DNA of 49,835 nucleotides. It comes from Hymenobacter plasmatis. Lineage in GTDB: Bacteria; Bacteroidota; Bacteroidia; Cytophagales; Hymenobacteraceae. The notes beneath the pieces were generated by a model that saw nothing but the letters and a program-made list of their open reading frames with translations, was not told the DNA's origin and searched no databases. This document shows, piece after piece, positions 23,111 through 31,629 of this stretch; position 1 is the first letter of the stretch; each line of letters begins with the position of its first letter. The translations under genes were made by a program, and so were the position numbers. The stretch covers positions 1 through 49,835 of the forward strand of contig NZ_JAJFAW010000033.1 of assembly GCF_020711255.1 (NCBI RefSeq). The letters run 5' to 3'.

Positions 23111-23359
23111 TTAGTCCGTCAATTCGCCGCTCAAATCCCCGGCCACCAAGGCCAAGCGAAAGTATATCAACGGGCGAATGTGGTCAATCTGCTGGAAGGC
23201 TTGGCCGAGGTAGGCGCACTCCGTGGGCGTGAGTGAGATGGAAGCCACGGTTTTCCCATCTCGCAACACGGCCAATTCACACCACCCAGTCCCTTGGACC
23301 ACCGTCCCCTGGTACTCAGTACCCCAAAAGACCCCAAGACGGCGCAAAGCGTTTATCAT
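23111..23359 (-). CDS. small hypothetical protein, tandem paralogue B (82 aa)
   Basis: The same length as paralogue A and aligned without gaps: DGKTVASISLTPTECAYL against GGKTVASIPLTLAEYECI, and RPLIYFRLAL against RPLVYFRLAL. The start at 23359 is chosen because a TACCTTGC box lies six bases upstream; the longer frame would read through that box. Each copy has its own box, so they appear to be separately transcribed duplicates. Function unknown. Confidence 0.65.
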   Translation of the reverse strand: MINALRRLGVFWGTEYQGTVVQGTGWCELAVLRDGKTVASISLTPTECAYLGQAFQQIDHIRPLIYFRLALVAGDLSGELTD

Positions 23360-23584
23360 ATCTGTGCAAGGTACCCCCACCAACACCCCCAGCTCCCAAC
23401 CCGGTCCCACAGCGGCCCGGAATCGACATGCAAAATTACCCAACGCATTTAAATGTTGACCGTATTTGATAAAGGCCAATGGAAGGACCACATCTGTTTG
23501 CCGCGGATGGGAAGGGGGTTGGCGGCTGCTGGCTCCTTTCTTTTTGCCCCGGGCCTGCCGTGGCCCTGGCGTTTCCGGATTCCG

Positions 23585-23830
23585 TCACGGCTCCCGTTTC
23601 GTTCGTTGCTGGGCACCGGCTTGGATGCGGGCCACCTCCTTCTGGGCTTCGCCTTGTTGCTGCGCGACCCCCAGCGCCGTTTGCATGTTGTACCAGCCCT
23701 GGGCTTCGGCCACGGCCACGGCGGCCCGCCCTTCAATTTCGGCCACGGTAGCGGCCTTTTCCTTCTCCCATCGCGCTTTAATGTAGGCCACCGAAACAGC
23801 AGCCAGAAACACAAGAAAAGCAGTTAACAT
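23585..23830 (-). CDS. small membrane-anchored coiled-coil protein (81 aa)
   Basis: One N-terminal transmembrane helix (MLTAFLVFLAAVSVAYI) followed by a long charged helix (KARWEKEKAATVAEIEG, EAQKEVARIQAGAQQ) likely to form a coiled coil in the cytoplasm. The start at 23830 is set by the membrane segment. It lies on the same strand as the two 82-residue paralogues. No family recognised. Confidence 0.6.
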   Translation of the reverse strand: MLTAFLVFLAAVSVAYIKARWEKEKAATVAEIEGRAAVAVAEAQGWYNMQTALGVAQQQGEAQKEVARIQAGAQQRTKREP

Positions 23831-24508
23831 GTCGGAAACGGTAGGTTCGGGACAAAAGACAACGCCGCCCCCCTGCACTCGAAAGGCTGCACTGGGCTTA
23901 ACTGCCCAGCCCCTCCGGCGTTAGCGGTAGAGGTCGAGCTGAGGAATTGATTAGAAAGGGCAGAGAAGCGCACGGAAACACTGCATTGTGGGTCTTCTGT
24001 AAAGGTCGGCACCCCGTTCACGGGAAAAAAGGACACGAAAACGGGCCTCGTTGGGGGGGCTTCGTGACGTTTCACGGGGTTCGGGTCAATATTTCAGCGC
24101 CCCCACGGCGGGCCGCAAGCCGGTTCCCTGCCGTTTAGCTGATGGTCGAAGACGTGCTGCATACAACCATAAAGCGGGAAGGGCGAAAATTTGGCTCCCC
24201 ACCGGTTACCCCAGCTGTACATGTCGGCACCGGTAGCCGTGGCCACCTGGGCAATTCACCCCCGGCCTGCTGCCGTTCGTCACCCAGCCGCTCCAGACCC
24301 TGGGTAACTTTTGTTTATGGGCCGCTTGCATAGGTCGCACCCGCTCGTTCGGGCCACTCGTCCTCGGCCTCGGGCGCGGTGCCCGGTTCGCGGAAAATTC
24401 CCTTACCATAACAATGGGTATCCGACACCCCGCGGAAATGTGCCATTTTCGCGGCCCGTTGCGGACCCTGTTTTCGGGCGGTTGCCCGCCGCCGGCCCCG
24501 GCGCTCCG

Positions 24509-24549
24509 GCCCGTTTCGGGCTCCGCAAAAGCGCCCGCCCGAAACGGGC
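24509..24549. other. perfect GC-rich inverted repeat
   Basis: GCCCGTTTCGGGC (24509-24521) and GCCCGAAACGGGC (24537-24549) form a 13-bp perfect stem with a 15-base loop. No T-run follows, so it is not a standard terminator. Confidence 0.5.
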
Positions 24550-25283
24550 GGGCCCTTCCAGGCGGGAAACCACATCTTCAGCGTCTTCCGGGGAGTATAC
24601 CCGGGCGCCCGCCGCAGGGTTGTGGCCGCCGCCGGCCGGGCTCCCTGCAGGGGGCGCGGGCAAGGCGGCGGTGAGCCCTTTTATCCTCCCGGCCCATCTG
24701 ATTTTATCGGCGCGCCGCCTCGCCTTTCTCCGTTTGATGGCGCGCCAACGCACAACGCGCGGATACCACCACGGCCGCGTCTGGCTTCGAGGGGAGGGGC
24801 CAGTTTTAAGGGAGACGAGGGGACAGTACGAATTAACCGCTGCCCTAGCTGCTGGAGTTTCGCAGGGTAACGGCCCCGCTTACCCTTTTTCCACACGCAC
24901 ACCAGCCACAAACCGGGCCTCGTTATTTCCTGGACAGGGGCCGGACTAGCCAAAAATCGACACCTCTTGCTTTTAGGGGATATAGCAATGTCACACTTGC
25001 CCCTGGACCTCTCTTAATAGCCATACCGGTTCTACTGCCGTCGGTGGTCTTTGCGGTTTCCGTTTGTCCCCCATCCCTCCCTTAATCCCAACACGCGCCT
25101 CTCCCACAAAGCCCACGGCCACGCTGTGAACGCACCCCGTCCCCTCGTCTCCCTAAAGTTTTCGAAAACGCTTTGGGCCCGCCACGGTCCCAACGGAGCT
25201 TTGGTAACTGGGGCCACAGAAGGCACTGGAGGGTGCTTGCAACAACTTTCCCTGTTGAGGCGCACCAACCGGCTGGCCACGCA

Positions 25284-25474
25284 AGTAACTTCATGGACGA
25301 GCCTAATAAGCGTGTTTTTCTGCGCCACAATCAATCCTTTCATTGGCACTTAACGGACTCGCGTAGGCCCTCCCTTTCCCTCCAAAATGCGAACCCGAAC
25401 GGTGTAGCCCCTGCAAAGTACCCAAAACGCATTACCCGCCCTTGCGCCGATAGTAACTTCATGGACGAGCCTAA
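25284..25474 (-). repeat. 23-bp direct repeat pair
   Basis: AGTAACTTCATGGACGAGCC plus three more bases occurs at 25284-25306 and 25452-25474. On the minus strand each copy contains GTCCATGAAGTTACT, so each could start a short frame (MKLL); both are preceded on that strand by related A-rich sequence. The frames diverge after four codons. Confidence 0.5.
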
Positions 25475-25770
25475 AACCGGGTGGTTTTCCTGAGTCGCCA
25501 ACCCCACATCTGCTTTTATCGGCGCCGTGCACGCCCTAGCCTTTCGGGTGCAGGGAGGGCGCGCACCTTTGACGCAGTACTCCAAATGGTCCTTTTCACG
25601 GCCGTTAGCGCCCCTCGTTCTTCTGTCCTTTCCCCGCTGCATCGCCCCGTTCACCCTTGCCCCTACGCCGGCAGCGGCCCTTTGCCATCCCGCTCACCCC
25701 CCCGATTGTACGGACTCAAATACCTCACCAAGGCCCTTGGAAGAGCGCGGGGCGCACTGAGGTGGTCCAG

Positions 25771-26652
25771 CTAAGCCGGACACAATTGGGACGTGGTTTG
25801 GAGGTGGGATTCGAAGTGGTTGGGGGCTAGATAGCCCAGGGCCGAGTGGCGTCGCTCGGCGTTGTAGTAAGCGATGTAGTGGCTGATTTCCAGCCGGGCT
25901 TCGGCCAAGCCGGGGAAGACGCCGCCGTCGAGCAGTTCGGTTTTCAGGCGGCTCCAAAACGATTCGGCGTGGGCGTTGTCGTAGCAGTTGCCGCGCCGGC
26001 TCATGCTTTGTTGGGCTTCGTGGCGGGTGAGCAGGTCTTTGAAGCGGGTGGCCGTGTACTGGCTGCCTTGATCGGAGTGCACGACGAGGCCGGCCGGGGG
26101 CTGCCGCACGGCCAGCGCCCGGCGCAGGGCCTCGCTGACCAGGTCTTCGGGCATGCTCTCGCGCAGGTCCCAGCCGACGACCTTGCGCGAGCAGCGGTCG
26201 AGCCACGTGGCCAGGTAGAGCCACCCGCCGCCTTGGCGGGGCAAATAGGTGATGTCGCCCACCCACACCTGGTCGGGGGCGGTGGGGGCCGGCTGGTCGA
26301 GTAAGCGGTTGGGCGCCGCCCACCGGGTCGGGTCGGAATCCGTGGTGCGCGGCACGAAGGAACGGGGCTGCTGGGCGCGCAAGCCGTGGGCGGCCAGTGT
26401 GCGGCGGATGCGCCCACGCCCCACTGCATGGCCTTCGGCGCGTACTTCCACGCGCAGCCGGCGGGTGCCATAGCGCCGCCCATGCCGGGCAAACGCCTGC
26501 CGCACGGCCAGCTGCCAAGCCGGCTCGAGGGCCGGCACTTGGGCGTGCTGCTGCCAGGCATAGTAGGCGCTGGGGGCCACGCGCAGCACCTGGCAGAGCT
26601 GGCGTACGGGCACGTGCCGGCGCCGCCGGGCGATGTGCTGGTAGACACTCAC
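25771..26652 (-). CDS. IS3-family transposase, catalytic OrfB
   Basis: A 293-residue DDE transposase of the IS3 group. The HTH_21 region (VLRVAPSAYYAWQ) precedes the integrase core with the acidic residues in VGDITYLP, VHSDQGSQYT and DNAHAESFWSRLKTEL. It has a GTG start overlapping the orfA stop. The true product may be an OrfAB fusion made by a -1 frameshift at an A7G run in orfA (26681-26688), as is usual in this family. Confidence 0.93.
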   Translation of the reverse strand: MSVYQHIARRRRHVPVRQLCQVLRVAPSAYYAWQQHAQVPALEPAWQLAVRQAFARHGRRYGTRRLRVEVRAEGHAVGRGRIRRTLAAHGLRAQQPRSFVPRTTDSDPTRWAAPNRLLDQPAPTAPDQVWVGDITYLPRQGGGWLYLATWLDRCSRKVVGWDLRESMPEDLVSEALRRALAVRQPPAGLVVHSDQGSQYTATRFKDLLTRHEAQQSMSRRGNCYDNAHAESFWSRLKTELLDGGVFPGLAEARLEISHYIAYYNAERRHSALGYLAPNHFESHLQTTSQLCPA

Positions 26653-26987
26653 GGGGTCGGCTGGGCGAAGATGACCAAGGCTTTTTTTAAAATGTCGAGC
26701 TCCTGCTCGGCCCGCTTGAGGCGGGCCCGCAGAGCGCGCACTTCCGGATCACGGGCCACTTCCACGCTGCCCACTTCGGCTACGAGCTGCGCTTGTTGCC
26801 AGCGGTAGAGCAGTTTGGGGCTGATGCCCAACTGCTGCGCGGCAGCTTGCGTGCTGCGGCTTTCCGAGGCCAGGCGCAGGGCTTCGGCCTTAAATGCCTC
26901 ATCGTATTTGCGTCGTTTATCGGGCGACGCCCCGCTCTTTTTGGCTGTCATCACAGAAGTAAGATACGTCCTTCTTCTGTCCGGCAT
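26649..26987 (-). CDS. IS3-family OrfA (HTH transposase subunit)
   Basis: A 112-residue HTH_Tnp_1 protein (KYDEAFKAEALRLASES, then the recognition helix region AAAQQLGISPKLLYRWQ) with a C-terminal leucine zipper (RARLKRAEQELDILKKAL). The slippery heptamer A AAA AAG lies near its end and shifts into the OrfB frame. Confidence 0.9.
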   Translation of the reverse strand: MPDRRRTYLTSVMTAKKSGASPDKRRKYDEAFKAEALRLASESRSTQAAAQQLGISPKLLYRWQQAQLVAEVGSVEVARDPEVRALRARLKRAEQELDILKKALVIFAQPTP

Positions 26988-27188
26988 TTCTAGACCACCT
27001 CAAAGTGATTGAGTCAACCTTGTCAGTCCTGGCTCGAGGGCAAAGGCTCCTTAAATCACCGTTTATTTAAACGACTATTAATTCTCCTTGCGCTGTCTAG
27101 ACCCCTGGGGTGAACGGGCAAGTCCTTCGGTAAGGAAGGCGGGTGCCGGCCTTGACGCTGGCCGCATGTTGAGGCGGAGGGCGGAAAA

Positions 27189-27220
27189 GAAACGAGCGGC
27201 CTAGATGGTCCGCTCGTTTC
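27189..27220. terminator. strong hairpin, probable terminator
   Basis: GAAACGAGCGG (27189-27199) pairs perfectly with CCGCTCGTTTC (27210-27220) around a 10-base loop, with an A-run before and GGTTT after. It separates IS B from the peroxidase gene. Apart from it, 27003-27447 shows no gene. Confidence 0.55.
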
Positions 27221-27447
27221 GGTTTATGCATCAGGGCAGCTACCAGTGGTGGATGGTGGGCTCCAGAAAATAAAATGAGACAAGGAGTGGGGGTAAAGGC
27301 GGGGCCGTGCATCTGGTCATAGAGAGGCTGCGTGGTGGGATACCATATCCTCGGCCAATTATTCGGCTTTTGCCACCTCAGCTGAGTGACCACGCGGGGC
27401 ATCTCACGAGACACCCTATTCGCAGTTCCAGTATTCTGTCTATTACG

Positions 27448-28620
27448 ATGCTACCAGTAAGTGTTTCTACTACTGCCCGCCTTGCCTCGGTGCTCGCTGC
27501 CGCGGCGCTGTTAGTGGCGGCGGTGTCCTGCCAGAAGGATGCGGAAGTTCCCGCCAACGACCTGGCGGCCCTGCCCCTGGTGGCGCCGGCACCAACCAGC
27601 AACGTGAGCAGCCCGGAGAAAATAGCGCTGGGCCGGGCGTTGTTTTGGGACCCGGTGCTTTCCGGGGGCAAGGACGTGAGCTGCGCCAGCTGCCACCACC
27701 CGGCTACTGGCTATGCCGACGCCATCGAGCTGAGCATCGGCGTTAACGGGCAGGGCCTGGGCAGCGCCCGCCGCTTCCGCGCGCCGAACGACATTGCGTT
27801 TGTCAAGCGCAATTCCTCCACGGTGCTCAACACGGCGTTCAATGGCCTGACCACTGCTGCCACGGCCGATCCCGCCTCGGCGCCGATGTTCTGGGACAGC
27901 CGCGCCCAGTCGCTCGAAAACCAGTCGTTGCTGCCGGTGGCGACGCTGGAAGAAATGCGCGGCCATCGATACGCCGAGGGCGTCGCCCTGGATTCGGTGG
28001 TGGCGCGGCTGCGCCGGATTCCGGCCTATGCCACAATGTTCCGCGCTGCGTTTGCAGAAAATACGCCCGTCACGGCGACCAACATCGGCAAGGCCATTGC
28101 CTGCTTTGAGCGCACGCTGGTGGCCACGGATTCGCGCTTCGATGAGTACATGCGCGGCAACCAGGCGGCCCTGAGCACGCAGGAAGTGGCGGGCCTGAAC
28201 GCCTTTGTGGCCAGCGGCTGCGCCAAGTGCCACAGCGGCCCGATGCTCAGCGACTACCAGGTGCACGTGCTCGGCGTGGCCGATAATGCCAAAAACGCCA
28301 CTTCCGACGCGGGCGTGAACGGCACCTACGCCTTCCGCACGCCGAGCCTGCGCAACGTGGCCCTCACGGCCCCTTACATGCACAGCGGCACGCTGCCCAC
28401 TCTGCAGGCCGTGCTGAATTTCTACGACCCGGGCCGCGGCCGGGCCCCTTCCGCCAACCCCCACGTGCCGGTGAGCCAGCGCGACCCCCTGTTTCCCGAC
28501 CGCGTGAACGACGCGCAGGCCATCATCGCGTTTCTGGGCACGCTCACGGCCACGAGCTACGACCGCACCGTGCCGGCGGCGGTGCCCAGCGGGCTGCCCG
28601 TGGGCGGCAACATTCGTTGA
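27448..28620 (+). CDS. di-heme cytochrome c peroxidase (MauG/CcpA family), lipoprotein
   Basis: A 390-residue exported enzyme. The signal sequence ends in a lipobox (LLVAAVSC, Cys near 28), predicting a membrane-anchored periplasmic protein. Two c-type heme sites are present: CASCH near 79-83 and CAKCH near 262. The first domain includes LFWDPVLSGGKDVSCASCH-type context and the second ends in PYMHSGTLPTLQAVLNFYD, typical of CCP/MauG proteins. The expected reaction is reduction of H2O2 to water with cytochrome c electrons, or an oxidative modification as in MauG. The ATG at 27448 is set by the lipoprotein signal. Confidence 0.92.
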   Translation: MLPVSVSTTARLASVLAAAALLVAAVSCQKDAEVPANDLAALPLVAPAPTSNVSSPEKIALGRALFWDPVLSGGKDVSCASCHHPATGYADAIELSIGVNGQGLGSARRFRAPNDIAFVKRNSSTVLNTAFNGLTTAATADPASAPMFWDSRAQSLENQSLLPVATLEEMRGHRYAEGVALDSVVARLRRIPAYATMFRAAFAENTPVTATNIGKAIACFERTLVATDSRFDEYMRGNQAALSTQEVAGLNAFVASGCAKCHSGPMLSDYQVHVLGVADNAKNATSDAGVNGTYAFRTPSLRNVALTAPYMHSGTLPTLQAVLNFYDPGRGRAPSANPHVPVSQRDPLFPDRVNDAQAIIAFLGTLTATSYDRTVPAAVPSGLPVGGNIR

Positions 28621-28810
28621 GGCGGCTACCCAGGCCTACTGGTGGAAAGCAAGCCTTTTCGATAAAACCGAGAAGCATTTCAAAATAAAAGTTGCCGGCG
28701 CGTAGGGGTAGCCCCGCCCTGAAGCCTCTTCCATCTGAGCCGCCCGAGGGGCGGAAAGTCCCGAGTGGGGCAAGCCACCTTAGCTGGGATACCTGCTCCC
28801 GTCCGCCCTG

Positions 28811-29107
28811 ATGTACGTCGCCCATTCTTCTGGATATATGCTGCCGCGCTTACTCCCTGTCCGTGACCAGAGCCGAGACTACCTCCTGGCCCAGCAGCAA
28901 ACGCTTTACAAGAAGCTGCTGGCGGGCCGGAAGCGGGTACAGGAGCGAAAGACTTCGGCGCTGAGCGTGGCGGGGCTTTCCCTGGCGGACATCACCCGCG
29001 ATTTGGCGGGCTGGACCACCCCGCAAGCGGGTGCGCTGCGCAAGGCTCAGCCGCACGCCGCCCCGAGGCACGGGAAACGGGCTACGGATAAAAGCCGCCA
29101 CAACTAG
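28811..29107 (+). CDS. small basic hypothetical protein
   Basis: A 98-codon frame, with an alternative ATG at 28838 (MLPRLLPVRDQSRDYLLAQQ). The protein is helical and basic with a Lys/Arg-rich tail and no recognised domain. It starts 191 bases after the peroxidase stop and ends next to the T9SS gene. Composition is plausible but not decisive. Confidence 0.4.
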   Translation: MYVAHSSGYMLPRLLPVRDQSRDYLLAQQQTLYKKLLAGRKRVQERKTSALSVAGLSLADITRDLAGWTTPQAGALRKAQPHAAPRHGKRATDKSRHN

Positions 29108-29130
29108 TGCGCAACCAGCTGCTTGGCATT

Positions 29131-31047
29131 ATGAAGTTCTCTTACCTGTCTCCTCTGCGCACCATGTGGTGGGGATTCACCACTCTTCTGCTCCTGCTAC
29201 TCGCCGGACCGGCCTGGGCCACGCACCTTGTGGGCGGGGAAATGGACCTGCTGCACCAAACCGGCAGCACCTACACCCTGACGCTGACCCTGTATTTTGA
29301 CGCCATCAACGGGGACCCGGCCGCGCTGGACCAAAATCTAACGGCGGGCATTTTTGAGAAATCGACCAACCGCCTGCTCACCAGCGTGGTGTTGCCGCTC
29401 ACCACCAACACGTTCGTGAGCTACACCAACCCGGCCTGCGCCGTGGGCTCGCTCAGTACGCGCAAGCTGCTGTATAGCAAGAATATCACCCTCGACGCGG
29501 CCACCTACGCCAGCGCCGGCGGCTACTATGCGGCCGTGGAGCGCTGCTGCCGCAACCTGACCATCAGCAACATCCTCAGCCCGGGCGGGGCGGGGCAGAC
29601 GTTCTACCTGGAATTTCCGGCGGTGGTGCGCAACGGCGCGGCCTTTGTTGATTCCACGCCCCGCATCTTCCCCGCCCTGGGCGACTACGCCTGCCTGAAT
29701 ACCCTGTTTTATTATGATTTTGGGGGGCAGGACCCCGACGGCGACTCGCTGGCTTACGACATGGTGACGCCGCTCAATGGCCACTCGACGGCCCTGAACA
29801 ATACGCCGGCCCCGGCCGCGGCGCCTTACTCCCCCGTGACCTGGACGGCCGGGCTGGGCACCGCCAATCAGATTCCAGGTGCGCCGGCCCTGGGCATCAA
29901 CGCGCGCACCGGGCGGCTCACGGTGCGACCCAACCGGCTGGGCTTGTTCGTGTTCGGGGTGCGCTGCTCGGAGTACCGCAAGGGGGTGAAAATCGGCGAA
30001 ACGCGCCGGGATTTTCAGCTCTACGTGCTCAACTGCCCCTCCAACAACCCGCCGGCGGTGACGGTGCAGGCCGGTGGGCGCCGCTTTGTAGCGGGGCGCG
30101 ACACCGTGCGCCTACTGCCCGGCGGCTCGCGCTGCCTGACCATTCGCTACACCGACCCCGACCCGAGCACCACGCTCACGCTCACGGCGCAGCCCGTCAA
30201 TTTCACTGATGCAACCACGGCCCCGCGCTTTACGACCAGCACCAGCGGCACGGTGAGCGGCGCCCGCGACACGCTTACGGCCACGCTCTGCTTTCCGGAA
30301 TGCGCCGACACCCAGGGCCGGGTGTACCGGGTGAACGTGCTGGTGGCCGACAACGGCTGCCCGCTGCCCAAGCGCGACACCGTGCAGGTGGCCTTTGTGG
30401 CCGCCCCGCCGCCCACGACCACGCCGGTGCTCACCACCTCGTTTCCGCCCGAACCGGGGCCCAACGCCGCGCCCGTCGTGGTACGGGTGTCCCTGGGCCA
30501 GCCCTATGCGGCCACGCTGCTGGGCACCGATTCGGCGCCCAACCCGCTGGCCCTGTCGGCTACCGGCCGGGGCTTCGACCTGGCCGCGGCGGGCATGCGC
30601 TTTAGCGCTCAAAACGGGGCGGGCCGGGCCACGGCCACGTTCGACTGGCTGCCGGCCTGCGGGCTGGCCACGGCCCGCGACACGGGCCTGGTGGTGCAGT
30701 TTGCCCTTGCTCAGAGCGGCGCTTGCCAGCCGCACACGCTCACCCGCACCATCCGCTTTGAGGTCATCCGGCCCACTGATTCGCTGGCTTTCCGCCCGCC
30801 CAACATCATCACGCCCAACGGCGACGGCCTCAACGAATTCTTTGCCCTGGACCAGGCCCTGCCGCCCAATTTCTGCGAGAGCCAGTTTGCGGGGGTGAGC
30901 ATCTTCTCCCGCTGGGGCCAGCAGGTGTACCAGTCGCCGGCGCGCAGCTTTCACTGGCCCGGGGCCGGGGTCAGCGCCCTCTACTACTACCTCGTCACCT
31001 TCACCGACGGCCGCCGCTTCAAGGGCTGGCTCGAGGTGCGGCCCTGA
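29131..31047 (+). CDS. T9SS type B sorting domain (gliding-motility-associated) surface protein
   Basis: A 638-residue exported protein. The signal peptide (TTLLLLLLAGPAWA) is followed by THLVGGEMDL, typical of large Bacteroidota surface proteins. The middle has beta-sandwich-like repeats and a PDGDSLAYDMVTPLNG-type segment. The C-terminal 80 residues (NIITPNGDGLNEFF, SIFSRWGQQVYQS, YYYLVTFTDGRRFKGWLEV) are the CHU_C/gliding-motility C-terminal domain, a type B signal for the type IX secretion system. It is therefore predicted to cross the outer membrane and stay on the surface or be released. The ATG at 29131 is chosen over a GTG at 29107. A small lipoprotein follows. Confidence 0.9.
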   Translation: MKFSYLSPLRTMWWGFTTLLLLLLAGPAWATHLVGGEMDLLHQTGSTYTLTLTLYFDAINGDPAALDQNLTAGIFEKSTNRLLTSVVLPLTTNTFVSYTNPACAVGSLSTRKLLYSKNITLDAATYASAGGYYAAVERCCRNLTISNILSPGGAGQTFYLEFPAVVRNGAAFVDSTPRIFPALGDYACLNTLFYYDFGGQDPDGDSLAYDMVTPLNGHSTALNNTPAPAAAPYSPVTWTAGLGTANQIPGAPALGINARTGRLTVRPNRLGLFVFGVRCSEYRKGVKIGETRRDFQLYVLNCPSNNPPAVTVQAGGRRFVAGRDTVRLLPGGSRCLTIRYTDPDPSTTLTLTAQPVNFTDATTAPRFTTSTSGTVSGARDTLTATLCFPECADTQGRVYRVNVLVADNGCPLPKRDTVQVAFVAAPPPTTTPVLTTSFPPEPGPNAAPVVVRVSLGQPYAATLLGTDSAPNPLALSATGRGFDLAAAGMRFSAQNGAGRATATFDWLPACGLATARDTGLVVQFALAQSGACQPHTLTRTIRFEVIRPTDSLAFRPPNIITPNGDGLNEFFALDQALPPNFCESQFAGVSIFSRWGQQVYQSPARSFHWPGAGVSALYYYLVTFTDGRRFKGWLEVRP

Positions 31048-31165
31048 CGCGGGCCCAGTGCCTGCTGGGGGCTGCCATCTCGCTCCACTTTTCTTCTTGC
31101 TCCACTTTTCTTTTTGCCGCTCCCCCTTTTACCAACTTTTTCAACCCCCATCAACCCCCTTTTTT

Positions 31166-31531
31166 ATGAAAAACCTTGCAGTTCGCGGACGGATGTTCGT
31201 TGCCTTCACCGTGCTGAGCCTGAGTGGCAGCACCCTACTCACCGGCTGCTTCGAGAAAGAAGAAAGCGCCACCCCCGATAACAGCGTGTGCAACACCGCC
31301 GCCACCGTGGTGAAGAACGCCGCCGGGGCCCTGACGTTGCAACTGGCCGATGGCACCATTCTGACGCCCAGCGGCACCAGCTGGACGTCGTTCAACGCCA
31401 CCGCCGGCCAGAAGCTGACCATTGGCTACTACACCAAGAAAGGCGACTGCGGCAGCGCCAAAACCACCAGCCCGACGGCTGAAATCGGCTGCATCACCGC
31501 CGTGGCCGATACCACGACCAGCGCCAACTAA
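31166..31531 (+). CDS. small lipoprotein (121 aa)
   Basis: Signal peptide with lipobox (LSGSTLLTGC, Cys near 28) and a mature part of about 94 residues, Thr-, Ala- and Ser-rich, with three further Cys residues (NSVCNTAA, KGDCGSAK, EIGCITAV). No family recognised. It lies 118 bases after the T9SS protein gene on the same strand and ends at a strong terminator, so the two may share a transcript. Confidence 0.72.
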   Translation: MKNLAVRGRMFVAFTVLSLSGSTLLTGCFEKEESATPDNSVCNTAATVVKNAAGALTLQLADGTILTPSGTSWTSFNATAGQKLTIGYYTKKGDCGSAKTTSPTAEIGCITAVADTTTSAN

Positions 31532-31547
31532 CCACCGGCTAAAAGCC

Positions 31548-31585
31548 AAAAAGCGCATCCGGCAGCTGCCGGATGCGCTTTTTTT
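31548..31585. terminator. perfect-palindrome terminator
   Basis: AAAAAGCGCATCCGGCAG pairs with CTGCCGGATGCGCTTTTT with no loop gap in the DNA palindrome, followed by T's. It serves the lipoprotein gene and, in the other direction, the convergent STN gene. Confidence 0.9.
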
Positions 31586-31629
31586 ATGAGCGTGCTACTA
31601 AAGGGGGCGTTGGTTCCCGGCTAGCTACC

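Larger units (their letters stand above)
23831..25757. other. 1.9 kb without a convincing gene
   Basis: Short frames exist on both strands but overlap one another, are Arg-, Pro- and Gly-rich and lack signals or motifs. What can be seen is a GC-rich hairpin (24509-24549), a 20-base inverted pair sharing GGGAGACGAGGGGAC (24804-24824 and 25139-25158), and a direct repeat (25284-25474). It may be decayed DNA, a non-coding RNA region, or small genes beyond recognition. Confidence 0.5.
25758..27002. mobile_element. complete IS3-family insertion sequence B (1245 bp)
   Basis: Ends are 25-bp imperfect inverted repeats beginning TGAGGTGGTC and sharing GCCGGACA. Two overlapping transposase genes lie on the minus strand. 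The flanks (GCGCAC on the left and AAGTGA on the right) show no target duplication, so the element may have taken part in a deletion or recombination after insertion. Confidence 0.88.

Noticed and set aside
24315..24953. Several 80-116-codon frames rich in Arg, Pro and Gly
   Set aside because: They overlap on both strands in high-GC DNA, lack start signals and motifs, and are best seen as chance open frames.
20674..27002. IS A or IS B as the parent of the mini-elements
   Set aside because: Their ends (TGTCTCGTCC and TGAGGTGGTC) and target duplication (3 bp, or none visible) do not match GTGGCTGTTG with 4 bp.
20674..27002. Composite transposon formed by IS A and IS B around the small genes
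   Set aside because: The two elements have different ends, so they could not move the middle as a unit; IS B also lacks a target duplication.
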